From contig OZ024879.1 in the NCBI GenBank assembly GCA_964017185.1, forward strand, positions 46,397,383-46,461,382: DNA of 64,000 nt. Reading direction: 5' to 3'. Below, piece after piece: positions 1 to 13,600 of the stretch (position 1 is the first letter of the stretch; the number at the start of each line of letters is the position of its first letter). A program made the position numbers and the translations under genes. Origin of the DNA: Rugalucina vietnamica. Taxonomy: Eukaryota > Mollusca > Bivalvia > Lucinida > Lucinidae. Below the pieces are notes generated by a model. It saw only the letters and a list, made by a program, of their open reading frames with translations. It did no database searches and had not been told where the DNA came from.

Positions 1-120
1 ATACTGTAGGGCATATTCTCATAGTATGCCTGCAGAGCAGACTACAGGACATATTCTTATTCAGCTACGAGTACAGGGCATATTACAGTGTATGCCTGCT
101 TATGGCGTGTTGCAGTACAT
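1..120 (-). repeat. Degenerate minisatellite A units in inverted orientation
   Basis: Phrases such as ACTACAGGACATATTC and ACAGGGCATATTAC are the reverse complement of the ATATGCCCTGTAGT core that fills 421-3352. The copies are diverged, and the region continues beyond the left edge of the window. Confidence 0.6.
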
Positions 121-420
121 GACAAAAGGTACCAAGTATAGGACTAAAGTACATGATAATAAGATTACAGCTTTTTTTTTTAAAGATATGCACTGTTTGT
201 CATATTTACACATTTTAAAGTAATGTTGGGCCTAAACAATTACATGTACTCATATACAAATTTTTACAGTTATGCTGTATAACACACATACTGTGCACTA
301 TATAGTATATGTAACATAAATATTTGTCATGATTATTCTCCAATGACATACACTTACTATGATTTACTAACCAACATTCTTATATACTGCATGTTAAGAT
401 AGCAAAACATGTATTTGGAA
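121..420. other. AT-rich spacer, nothing recognised
   Basis: There is no convincing exon, RNA gene or transposon terminus between the inverted repeat fragment and the main array. Short open frames here have no family resemblance. Confidence 0.5.
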
Positions 421-2868
421 ATATGCCCTGTAGTCATATGCCAAGCAGTTTAATACCATTATATGCCCTGTAGTCATATACTATTATGCCAAGCAGTTGA
501 TAACCATTATATGTTGATAACCATTATATGCCCTGTAGTTCTATACTGTAATATGCCAAGCAGTTGAATACCATTATATGTCTCGTAGTCCTATACTGTT
601 ATATGCCAAGCAGTTGAATAACATTATATGTCCTTTAGTCATAACTGTTATATGCCAAGCAGTTGGTTACCCTTATATGCCCTGTAGTCATATACAGTTA
701 TAATTTGCCAAGGAGTTGACTACCGTTGTATGCCCTGTAGTCATATGCAGGTATATGCCAAGCAGTTGACACCACTATATGCCCTGTAGTCATAATTGCT
801 ATATGCCAAGCAGTTGACTACCGTTATATGCCCTGTAGTCGTATACAGTCTATGCCAAGCAGTTGACTTCAGTTATATGCCCTGTAGTCATATACAGTCT
901 ATGCCAAGCAGTTGACTTCAGTTATATGCCCTGTAGTCATATTCAGTCTATGCCAAGCAGTTGACTACCGTTATATGCCCTGTAGTCATATACAGTTATA
1001 TGCCAAGCAGTTGACTACCATTATATGCCTTGTAGTCATAACTGTTATATGCCAAGCAGTTGAATACCATTATATGCCCTGTAGTAATATATAGTTATAC
1101 GCCAAGCAGTTGACTACCATTATATGCCCTGTAGTCATAACTGTTATATGCCAACAGTTGACTGCTGTTATATGCCCTGTAGTCATATACAGTTATATGC
1201 CAAGCAGTTATATGCCCTGAAGTCATATGCAGTTATTTGCCAAGCAGTTGAGTACCATTATATGCCCTGTAGTCATATACAGTTATATACCAATCAGTTG
1301 AATACCATTATATGCCCTGTAGTCATAACTGTTATAAGCCAAGCAGTTGACTACCATTATATGCCCTGAAGTCATATACAGTTATTTGCCAAGCAGTTGA
1401 ATACAATTATATGCCTTGTAGTCATAACTGTTATATGCCAAGCAGTTGAATACCATTATATGCCCTGTAGTAATATATAGTTATACGCCAAGCAGTTGAC
1501 TATCATTATATGCCCTGTAGTCATAACTTTTATATGCCAACAGTTGACTGCGGTTATATGCCCTGTAGTCATATACAGTTATATGCCAAGCAGTTGACTA
1601 CCGTTATATGCCCTGTAGTCATATACAGTTACATGCCAAGCATTTGACTTCCATTATATGCCCTGTAGTCATATACAGTTATATACCAATCAGTTGAATA
1701 CAATTATATGCCCTGTAGTCATAACTCTTATAAGCCAAGAAGTTGACTACCAGAATATGCCCTGTAGTCATATACAATTATATGCCAAGCAGTTGAATAC
1801 CATTATATGCCCTGTAGTCATAATTGCTATATGCCAAGCAGTTGACTACCGTTATATGCCCTGTAGTCATATACAGTCTATGCCAAGCAGTTGACTTCAG
1901 TTATATGCCCTGTAGTCATATACAGTCTATGCCAAGCGGTTGACTACCGTTATATGCCCTGTAGTCATATACAGTTATATGCCAAGCAGTTGACTACCAT
2001 TATATGCCTTGTAGTCATAACTGTTATATGCCAAGCAGTTGAATACCATTATATGCCCTGTAGTAATATATAGTTATACGCCAAGCAGTTGACTACCATT
2101 ATATGCCCTGTAGTCATAACTGTTATATGCCAACAGTTGACTGCTGTTATATGCCCTGTAGTCATATACAGTTATATGCCAAGCAGTTGACTACTGTTGT
2201 ATGCCCTGAAGTCATATGCAGTTATTTGCCAAGCAGTTGACTACCATTATATGCCCTGTAGTCATATACAGTTATATACCAATCAGTTGATAGTCATATA
2301 CAGTTATTTGCCAAGCAGTTGAATACAATTATATGCCTTGTAGTCATAACTGTTATATGCCAAGCAGTTGAATACCATTATATGCCCTGTAGTAATATAT
2401 AGTTATACGCCAAGCAGTTGACTACCATTATATGCCCTGTAGTCATAACTTTTATATGCCAACGATTGACTGCCGTTATATGCCCTGTAGTCATATACAG
2501 TTATATGCCAAGCAGTTGACCACCGTTATATGCCCTGTAGTCATATACAGTTACATGCCAAGCATTTGACTTCCATTATATGCCCTGTAGTCATATACAG
2601 TTATATACCAATCAGTTGAATACAATTATATGCCCTGTAGTCATAACTGTTATAAGCCAAGCAGTTGACTACCAGAATATGCCCTGTAGTCATATACAAT
2701 TATATGCCAAGCAGTTGAATACCATTATATGCCCTGTAGTCATGACTGTTTTATGCCAAGCAGCTGACTACCGTTATGTTGTATGCCCTGTAGTCCTATA
2801 CTGTTATATGCCAAGCAGTTGAATACCATTATATGCCCTGTATTCATAACTGTTATATGCCAAGCAGT
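421..2868 (+). repeat. Minisatellite A, ~49-50 bp unit
   Basis: About 50 tandem units consist of TATATGCCCTGTAGTCATA, then ACAGTTATATGCCAAGCAG, then TTGAATACCAT. Units vary mainly in the middle (ATACAGTTATA versus ACTGTTATA) and at TTGACTACC versus TTGAATACC. Blocks of several units recur, for example 760-1140 resembles 1800-2180, which points to segmental amplification. Open frames across it (reading CQAVDYRYMPCSH) are by-products of the repeat. Confidence 0.97.
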
Positions 2869-3035
2869 ACAGTGGCAGATTTACAGGGGGTTCAGGTGAT
2901 TTGCTTGAACCCCCCTCTAAGGCCAAAAGTTTTAATTTCATGGGGAAATGTGTGAAAAATCAGGTAAACTGTTTAAAACGAACCCCTTTATGATGGATTT
3001 GAACCCCCCCTTCCAGAAATCCTGGATTAGCCCTT
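2869..3035. mobile_element. Short MITE-like insertion in minisatellite A
   Basis: About 167 bp of unrelated sequence interrupts the array. It begins CAGTGGCAGATTTACAGG and ends CCTGGATTAGCCCTTGCA, which are imperfect inverted termini, and it carries internal runs of C and G in GAACCCCCC. This resembles the short 'CAGTGGCGGATCCAGG' type of nonautonomous DNA element common in invertebrates. No target duplication could be fixed because the flank is repetitive. Confidence 0.55.
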
Positions 3036-3352
3036 GCATTTGACCACAGTTATATGCCCTGTAGTCATATACAGTTATATGCCAAACAGTTGAATACCAT
3101 TATATACCATGTAGTCATATACAGTTATATGCCAAACAGTTGAATACCATTATATGCCCTTTAGTCATATACAGTTATATGCCAAGCAGTTGAATACCAA
3201 TATATGCCCTGTAGTCATATAATGTTATATGCCAAGCAGTTGAATACCATTATATGCCCTGTAGTCATATAATGTTATATGCCAAGCAGTTGAATACCAT
3301 TATATGCCCTGTAGTCATATAGTGTTATATGCCAAGCAGTTGAATACCATTA
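3036..3352 (+). repeat. Minisatellite A, right-hand block
   Basis: Six to seven further units lie right of the insertion, several of them the near-identical GTAGTCATATAATGTTATATG variant. The array stops at 3352. The next ~60 bases (GACCCTGTTATAAAGTCTGAG) match a dispersed fragment also seen at 35080-35140. Confidence 0.95.
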
Positions 3353-3550
3353 ACTGGAGACCCTGTTATAAAGTCTGAGAGCCTTAAAGGAATTTTCCAG
3401 CTATACAGTTACATGTATTTTAATTCTTTAAAACAAATTTAATAAAAATTGAATACTAATGTTAATTGATAGTGTGTAGTATTTTTCCAGTTTATTGGTT
3501 CTTGTAAGTTTTATGTTCTTGATTTTTTTTCTTACTGTTTGCAATTGCAG

Positions 3551-4664
3551 ATACAGGTATTGACGACTTACATCATGCACAGTTGTCAGTGGTGCCGGAA
3601 GAAATACAGCAAGAAATAAATTTGAAAATTGAACCCGCACTGTCACAGGAATTGTGTGGACCCAGCAATATAAGTTAGTACTTCAAGTTTTATTGGTTAA
3701 CATTATAGCTGAGACTTCTGTTATAATTGAATCTGCTCACAAATTATATATTATCATTAAATATTTTTAAAGATTCTGATTGTATGCTTTTTAAGTCCCT
3801 GGTCATATTCTTACAATGGATGATTTATGTAAACATGTAGGATGTAATAAAATACAGTACCAATTCTTAAGGTATGCTTAAAAATGGATGCTTAGGCCAT
3901 TATTATTTTATTTTCTGGTCCTTGGGAAAAAATTGACTAGGCATAGGGTAGGAGGAGGAAATGAAATTAAAATGTCTCAAATCCTCCACTCGGAATAAAA
4001 TTAAAAAATAAAAGTCCCAAAACTACCAACTACTTTCATTTTTTAAAATGATGTCGACATTATTTTCAATTCACAAGTTGGCCATCTTTGAGGCTCAGAA
4101 AAGTATCCCTGACTACCATAAAATATACATGTGTACATGTATATAACTCACTGCTGTCAATTTATTAAAGTCATCAAATACTGAAAAAAGATAGAATAGC
4201 AGAATAATAGCATACCTATGCAAAGTTTATTTATTAGCTCACCCTTGCAGACTGAAATTTTTTTTTCTCCATCTAAAAATAAGAGAAGGAGGGAAAAATA
4301 AAAATAAATTGGAAGTAAATTACTTTTATTTTTATTCTGATTTTTGGAAAAATAGGGTCTGCTCTCTCAAAAACCAGAAAATAAAAAAATAATGGCCTTA
4401 TGCTTGTTAACATGAATTGTCAGGTGACTATCATTTTCTTAAAATTGACATAATTCTATAGTCTTGGCATGTTGTAATTTCTGTAATTTTTCTTTGAAAT
4501 ATTTTACCTGATGGATGATTAGATTGAGTTTTGTTTTCTATGTGCAGGAGCATTTAATGGTGATCATGAACAATTGTCAGGGGCATCTGGAGAATTAGAT
4601 GAAGAAAGAAATGTGATAATTAACCCAGTATCTGTGCCAGTGTTCTCTGACTTGACCAATATAA
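3551..4664 (+). CDS. Duplicated exon pair of the ZSWIM-like gene
   Basis: Exons 3551-3673 (123 nt) and 4548-4664 (117 nt) are both multiples of three with the same phase. They encode related segments: each has a His-x-x-Gln-Leu-Ser start and an Asn-Ile end immediately before the donor. The stretches between are acidic, uncharged-polar and low in similarity. No known domain is recognised. Either exon could be skipped without changing frame. Confidence 0.7.
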
Positions 4665-7600
4665 GTAAGTATCAAAATTGAAATTTTATGGACCTTTTTT
4701 TATCAAAAATGTTATATGGAAAGTCCACGTAGTGTCACATTAGAATAGTTCACACAGAGGACGCACAGAAATAATGAAATGTTGAGTAACCAATGGCAAT
4801 TAATCAGTTGAATCGGGTACCGTCAAGGACAGTCATTTTTTTGTCTAAGCTTGTATAGAGCTTTTCCTGAGCAATTATGGAAATCTTCATGGGCGACTAA
4901 AACCTCCATGTAAAATCAGATCTCATCAAATACCATTTCATGTGAACCTTTTGTATCAGTTTGATGAATGTAATATCTTCCATTCCCTTGGGTTTTAAGT
5001 TAGCTGTTTGAGGTTTGAGGTTTGAAAATCTATTTCAGATGATAACCCTTTCACTTCCTACATGAGAAAGAAACACCAGCTGCGTAGAATGAAGGAAGGA
5101 GTCATTTTAGATATTCATATTCCTAAGACGGGGTATGTGCAATATTTCAAATTGTTAAAGGAATAGGAAAACTTACAAACATTATCCTTCATTTAAAAAA
5201 AAGATATCAGCAATACAAACATTTTGACACACAAAATATTAAAATCGGTTAAGTGGTTTTGAAGATATGAAAGTTATACGCCATAGGCGGCCATTGTTGG
5301 CTGCCATTTTGTTTAGCTAGTCATGTGACCAAAAAGGAAAAATGCTTATTTACACCAGTAGGCTTACTTTTTACAATCAAAAACAGATGAGTATGATTCT
5401 ATTAAGTGAATGAAAAGTATTTCAACAACTTTCATACTTTAATTTGCATAGAAATGGCAGATATTTATAATTCCATGACTGTGAGGGAGTGCCAACATAC
5501 ACTCACAGCCTCGTTTTGGATTTGGGCCTTCAAATTTTTCAAACTGCTATAATTTTCTTATACCTTTGTTGATTTTCATGAAATATGTTGCAAACTGTTC
5601 AGCTACATGAAGGTTTTCATAAACGCATATGCAATAGTTGGTGAGCCTATTCCTTTAAGAAGAAAAAGTAGAAGGATTTAGCTATGTAACTGTAGGATGG
5701 AAATCCCTGAACAAGCTTGCTTGTTTCTTCTTCTTTTTTTTAGCTCACCTGAGCCGTAAGGCTCACAAGGTGAGCTTATAGGATGGCCATGATCCGTCGT
5801 CCGTGTTCGTCGTCCACCATTTTCAAAGATCTTCTCCTCTGAAACCGCTTGGCCAAGCAAAGCCAAATTTTATGTGAAGCATCTATAGGAAGGGGGAACC
5901 AATGTGTATATAAATAATCCAGGTCACATGACCAAGATGGCCGCCATGCCCATATATGTTAAAAACCTTTAAAAATCTTCTTCTCCAGAACCCAAAGGCC
6001 TAGGATCTTGAAACTTCGCATGTATCATAAGGGACTCAAGGTCTACAATGTATGTATAAATCATGACCCTGTGATGACCTTGACCTATTTTATGGCAAGG
6101 TCAACATAGGTTGCCAATGCATTTGAATGGGGAAATACTTTAAAAATGTCATTTAAAGTGAAAGTCTTGCAGGAAATGGGCAGTAGGACTGAATATTAAT
6201 GATTCTGAAAAAAAATGGACCCCAGGGGCTCATATGCCCCCACCCGTGGAAATATACATGTATATCTCCATAATATTCAAACATCTTCTCCTCTGAAACC
6301 GCTTGGCCAATCAAAGCCAAATTTTATGTGAAGCATCTATAGGATGGGGGGGGATCAATGTGTATATAAATTATCACTTGGCATGAAGCATGGATGGCTA
6401 AAGTACTACAATGAGTGTATAAATCATGACCCTGTGGTGACCTTGACCTATTTGACGACAAGGTCAACATAGGTTGCCAATGCATTTGAATGGTGATCAA
6501 AGGTCCGACTGTTAACATGTCATTTAAAGGGAATAAATAAAATAGAAATTGGCAAATGGACAGAATATTGATTATTCTGAAAACAAATGGCCCAAGGGCT
6601 TCATCTGCCCCTGCACTGGGGCTAAATACCATAGTATTCAAACATGTTTATTGGCATATGTAGCAGATCTCAGGTGAGCGTTTACAGGACCATTGGTCCT
6701 CTGGTTTAGTTGTTTTACTTGTTAACTCAAGGGAGTTAATGTGTCTTGGGACAAGGCACAGTGCCGCCAATAGCAATTTTATTTGAATGTATATCATTTC
6801 TGATATTTCAGGCAGACTCTTGAAGATTTTATTTTTGATTACACACAAAGGCTAGAAGAAAATGGGCATGGATCATTCACTCAACGGCAAGACAACAAGT
6901 GTGGCAATGTGCAGTATAAGTGTGAAAGGTGAGAGACTTAATTTAACATGGTAAAAATATTTAATATTATTATTATTTTTTAACTGTTCCTTTCACTTTA
7001 TTCTGATTCACTAAAAATATTTAATATTAAGCAAAAACGTGGGAGATGCATTGCCTGGTTTACAGGAGGAAAATTTGTAAGAATTCTGTTCGTAAAACAT
7101 TATATCCTACAGTAGAGCAGAACATATATGGTATTTTTTCTTCTTACCTTTCTAAAAAGTATACATTTCTAGGAAAGTTTTAGTTAGTGAAAGGCTCACT
7201 GTCCTGAAACTAGTTTACTTGTTGATGATAAACTTTAAAGAAAAGGTATAGATTGAGTGAAATGATAGGCTTTTGATTGCCTGCCATTTGTACAGCAGGG
7301 ACATTTCTTCTAAACCTTTGTAAAGTTTACTTAAATCCTACATATATAGTTTGCATTATTTTATTTTGGAAAAACAAAAGTACCCTAGAGGCTAGACTTT
7401 TTAAAGTCATTCACCCTGAGGTCCACAACATGACATCATTAAAGACATGCTGACCACAATCATTCTTTCAGAAATTCTCTCAGTTTTTCTAAAGATGATA
7501 TATTGTTAAAGAAAGAAAGTTACGATTCTTGATATTATAAGCTAGAAGACAGTTTTCTGAAAAAAAAAATTGAAAACACCTAGTACAGTTCAACCTCATT

Positions 7601-10600
7601 ATAACGCCTCATTACAATACAGCTTTCAATACAATAAGGCAAAGTCATGACTCCCAAAGTGATTATTTTGCTATGTATATTGTAAGGAACCTCGGTGTAA
7701 TTAGAACTCAGTTTCACTTACAACATGGTCTGTTTCTATGGACCCCAAAGATAGAGTTATAATAAGGCTGACCTGCATTTATCAAGAGTTTCCATCAATC
7801 TGGTTTCAGGAGTAGAAAATCAAGAAGAAGATCTGCAGTAGAAGACCCTTTAAAAAGCAGGGCCAATTCCTGTGGAGCATATGTGTCCTTTTTGCTGGAT
7901 GCAGAATGTGGCAAAGAAGCATTCATCGTGAGATCATACTTCTGTCACAGTGGACATGACCCAAGGGACATTGAGGAAAGGCGTGTTTCTACCATTGATT
8001 TTGACCTAAAGGTTTATATAAGTCAGCTAATAGATGAGGTTAGTTATTGCCCTTTTTTATACCTTGAATAAACGCTTTGGAGACACAATATGTTCGTGAA
8101 GACAGAAGGTTTCAATTTAGGGGTTTGGGACGGGACCAGTCTTTCATAGTAACCAACCTTTGTAATTCTTTATCTTACTTTGAACATGCAATTGTATTTT
8201 CCTTTTTAAAAGGTTCTTGATGGAATTTAATCAAATGTTTCATGCACATTGATATTGATGTATAACCATGATAAAAATCCGGGCTATGTTCTTTTAGATA
8301 TTGCCCTTTGCAATCTACAGTTGCCATTTTAATGCTCATAATGATTTTATAAATACTGAATTCCATAGTCAACATCATCAATTATATATCTTTTTTGTGG
8401 TTTCCTGTGATTCATCTGAAACTATCCCATTGTGGCAATACATTTTATTCTATAAGGCTAGGTCTGTAACACAAAATAAAGCATATGGTTTGGCATCTGC
8501 AATGAAATCGATCACGTGGCGTGACGTTGAACATTTAAACATGCAATTTATGGCGTTAAGCCGTAGCTTTTCCTATTGCAATTGGCATACTCATATGTAT
8601 TTTGTTGAAAAAATCACAAGCTCGCATGCGGGAGGCACGGAAAATGCACATTTATACCCCAAGGCAAGTTCCCATGCATGCTCACTAAAAGCTTGCATTT
8701 GAAAAGATAGAAACATTTTCGCACCATTTTGATGCTGATTGGGCACAAAAGTTTTCACATTTTTGACAGATTTAAAAAATGAGTAACTGGTTAATAGAGA
8801 CTGATGCATAGGTTTCCTCAGAAATGATAGAAGATAAAAATAAATTAGAGTTGGCTATGGAACTCTGTAAATATTTGCACAATAGTGCATTTGCAAGTAG
8901 TTTTATTCCTCCTGGGTTGCGCAAGAGCATTTTGATACCATGTATACACAATAGGGAGACAATGAACATTTGTATGAGTTTATTTAGGGGCTGGTATCTA
9001 CATTTTTAACTCACCTGTATGAAAGTACAGGAAGAGAAAGTCTTGAATATTATGTTAATGGATCAAGTTGATACCTTGCATTTTGGTAGATGTTGGTCTT
9101 AAGTTTTATGCTGTACCATCACAACTCACCTGGGTAATCTTGAGGTAAAGCTTAGTTACTTTGAAAGTTCCTTTGAAAGTTCCAAATAAAGTTAAAGAAC
9201 TGTATACTGCTGTAACATATGGTTGTGTCTACTTGTTACTACCTTGCTGTTAGATTCAGTTTTGATGCTGTACCTTCCTGACCCACCTGAGTGGCCTTGA
9301 GGTTTATTTTTTTTTACTTTATATCTCTTGAATATGTAGATGGATAAAGTTGATACTTTGCATGTTCGTTGATATTGGTTTAAATTTTTATGCTGTACCA
9401 TCATGACCCACCTGAGTGACTTTTAAGTCAAGGTCATGTGTCATAGATTTCATTAGATTTAATGGCAAACCACAAGTCAGACTAGCTATGCTGTCCTTCC
9501 ACAGCGCTTATTTATTATAATTTGGTCTGCACCTTCTATAATGCTTTTCTTTAATAAATTAAAAGTGCTTGTACAGCATATGATATTTTGCAATCACAGT
9601 GATTTTGATTAGATGTACATTTATAGTTATATAAAAGGGCAGAGCCCCCGAGTAGTTTATATCAATTACGAGTACAAACATTTTCTAAATAATTTGTATC
9701 ATGGTCCAATCAGGATCAAGTGTTTTAATATTCAAAATTTTGATGAGTCACGTGATGTTGTTTTAATGGGTCTCTGTAATCATGAATGACAGATTTAGAT
9801 GCGGTAACCTAGTTTCCACATTTATTGCTGATAAGCTTTTTTGAGTTACAATTTACTCTGTATCCTATGCAGGGCAAAAGAAAATAAACAATCCGAAATA
9901 AAATATCAAAATCTACTAAGATAGCCAGAACAGACAAAATATAGAAAAGCTTCTCAAAAAATAACTCCTTTTTAATTTTTACTCTATAGCTTGCAACTAA
10001 GTGTTCAACACTGTATTTTTTGTTTTACATATGTACTGGCTCTAAATATTAGTAGCTTTAGCACACTCTGGTTCCTAGCACCCCAATACAGTCTGCTTTA
10101 CAAACTTGGAAAAATCATTGTTTGAGACAACAGGTGTCTGGGATAAATATCAAAACTGACAGAATCATGCTCTTACTACCCCATGCAGTGTATATGGTAG
10201 TAAGAGCATGGCCTACATTTTAGACAAAGCATAAGTGAATGGAAATTTTAAGCTCCGCCTTCTTACTAAGACACTCTGGTTATCTAGTATTTGTGGTTGA
10301 TTCAAATATTTCATATGCAACATAAAAGGGAAAACTCTAGACCAAACTTCTATGTATTTTGTATTTTTTAGGGTAAAAAGGGATTGGAGATAATGAAGAT
10401 GGTCTCGAAGTGGTCTGCAGGTCATGGTCATTCTGATTTCAGAGACAGAAGGTACTACCCAACACCGAATGACATCAAATATTTGGTGGAGGCGAGGAAA
10501 GCTCAGACACTGTAAGTTCAGTTTTAAATTCTGAGATTTAAATGAAAATGACATTTATGACACTGAAGTTTTGTATATAATTGTAGATTATTGTTTTTTC

Positions 10601-13600
10601 ATTGCAAGCTATCAAATAACGCATTCCACTCCCATTCTGTTACCAATCATCCATTTTAAAGCTGACAAATAAAACACAATAACTTTTAATGACATGCATT
10701 ACCTTATTAGTCTGTGTGTGCCAAATAATTAAAAATCAGCTCCACTATAAGATGATTCATTACAGCATGGTTTGGATATAACATGGACCATTCATTATCA
10801 TTGAAATCTAATTTTGCTATATATCGTACATTAATTTTATTTACGAGGGGCATTCGGAAAGTTCGAACACATATTTTTACTTATCGTCTATAATTGTTGT
10901 GAAAACCAAGATGATGCACTAAGGCATACTATTGCAAAAAGGTATGGTAAAGGTACCCGGAGCACGCCAAAACGACGTTGCCATAACGTCAAACATTGTT
11001 TTAATCAAGTTAGTGATCATCAGCATAATCGCCACACTATCTACGCATTTCATCTGTCAGTCCATCCTTTTGTAATAGGTTTCCATACGCGTGTTTCTGT
11101 ATGTGGTGAAAAAGCTACCTGTGTCTATTTTGCAAATGTTCCCCACTGAATCACCAAATTTGCGCAATTCTTAATGTAACACGTTTCCTCTGCTGGCTGG
11201 TCACTTCTATGATCGTCGTCAATTGATTTTATTCCTCTCTTAAAACATGAGTGTCATTTGTACATAAATACTGGGTTACAAATTTTCATATTTTTCCAGT
11301 TTATTAGACCAGGATATATGTTTTTGTTAAAAATTTATGAAGAAAAATCGTAATTTCATAACACTATGCAACTCAGCGACACGATTCAACATAGTAGATT
11401 TCCCATACAACACGCGATATAAAGGACCATATCTTTTTTGTGGAACTTCAAATTGATTTGAAATTTTCAGGAAATAATGTTATATTGCCGAAATATTACA
11501 TGGCGGTTCCATGCTTTGCTGACGTTCAACAAACAGCCAGTAATTATGTTTATTTCTTCAAGACTTTGTTTATAAACATATTTTTCGGACTGCTCCGGGT
11601 GCCGATGATAACGTTGCCACGACAACTTTTGCGTCACATCAACGGAAACAACGCCAAGCTCAGTAACTCTTGTACATGTAAATGTACATGTAATATTATG
11701 ACCCGATCCGAAAAATGCGAACGTTCGAACCATCCAGATGTTTGTTTCCGAACGTCCGAACCTTAAATCTGACACCAAATGACATCCCTAGTAGATTCAG
11801 ACAATGTTAATATAAATTATGTATTAGAGGTCACATTTACTTTTTACCTTACCAGCATGACCTTTGCTGAAGGTCATTTATGAACGACCAAATCTCAGGT
11901 GAGCCATATCAGGACCATTTGTCCTTTGCTTTGTTTTACAGCTTAGACCGCAATGATGCTGTGTCTGTTGAAAGAATGTGTCGAACAGAAATGCAATCAA
12001 AGATTATCTTTTATCAAGCTTTGAACAGGTTTGTACAAGAGAAGATATATTTTGTTTTAGAATATTGTAATGCTTTATAGTCAGAAAATAGTGTTTGTCT
12101 CTGTCACCCTGTATATTGTATAGTGTAAATTATCTTAGATTAAGAAAATCTCTGATGGGGTTGTGGCCTAGACAAGGAAATCTCAGACAAGTTTTCAAAT
12201 TAATAGTACATGTATTCAAGTCTCATCCAAGACTCTGCCGAGGATGAGACTTGAATAATCTGAAAAGTAGCCCGAGATTTCCTTGTCTTGGCACCAACAC
12301 CACCATTGATTATTTTTCTCACCCTTCATTTTAACCCATTTTTACTCTGAATAGGCTTCAAGTGCTGTTCAGGCAGCCATTTTTTTTAACATGAAATAAT
12401 ATGCAAATTAACCAGTGAAAAGCTATAAAAATTAAAAATGATTTTGTATATGAACTAACCTTAGAAATATATTCAAACAGCATTTTGTTTTGGGCATAAA
12501 ATTCTCAGCAAAAAAAAAATCTTGAGATTTTTATCAAAGCAACAGACCACTTGTTCCTGTAAACTTCCTGAAATTAACACCTGAAGGTTATTTTTGTCAT
12601 TGACAGTTGACACCTAGTTTATCATTTCCTTGTATGGAAGTACACATAAAGATGTACATTTCTGTCCTCTAAATACATAAATGGTTGGCATTTTGAGACA
12701 GCTAAAATATACTAGGACTTGAGATAGAAATATCTCAGACATGCACACAAAGGGATATGCTTGCCTGATGGGAGACAAAAAAGTTCTTCCAGAGACTATA
12801 ATATGGAATAAATTGAACCTTTAGCATAAAAGATTTGCTTGCTGCAGCCCCATGTATCAAGTAATTAATGTTTTTATACATGTATCTGTTCTATAGTGAG
12901 AATAAACAACCACTGATAATCGTCTATCAAAACGAGAAACAGTTTGAGCGCATGACACTCTACTGTAAAGATGTTGTGTTCATGGACGCTTCCTACAAAG
13001 GTAAACCATGATATGTCTAGGACAGAAGGCCATTTTGTTAGAAAATAGAATGTTCATAGGGTACTGTTATAAAGAAGCATAGCCTATCTAAAGTCTATGC
13101 AAGAGTCGGCATTTGAAATGCACAACAATATAGAGAAAAAGAAGTACTGAAAAATTTAAATTTGTAAACATTTATTTGTATTGATCACCTCTATAAACCT
13201 TGAAATACTCATAAATCAACCTTTGTTTTTTGCAGGTTTAACAGCATATGGCTTTGCTTTATACTGTTTGCTGGCAAGGAATGATATTGGTCAAGGCACT
13301 CCTGTAGCATATTTTATTACAAGTGAGGACAGTGAAAATGTGTTAGCTACATGTCTGACTAAGTTAAAGGACCACACACTAGCTTCAGGAGATGATTTCT
13401 CGCCCAGGTAAGAATCATATTTCATTTTACAGTAAAACACAGTATCTTGCAGTGTATTAAAATTTCAGTAAGCAATGGCATGAATTGGCACAAGCCGAAC
13501 CAAATAGCCCTGGGTTAATCGAGGGCTACGAGATAAGTGTATGCTAAATGTGTTTCCCTCCTGATATAAAGTTTATTTGTTTTTCTATCATTTTGTTATC

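Noticed and set aside
912-2822. Open frames of 60-80 codons in minisatellite A
   Set aside because: They simply translate the repeat unit, with length set by unit phase and no coding signature.
421-3352. CRISPR array
   Set aside because: Units are contiguous with no unique spacers, and the DNA is eukaryotic.
11440-11778. Overlapping 108- and 103-codon frames on both strands
   Set aside because: No transposase or other motif, and both lie in a decayed element.
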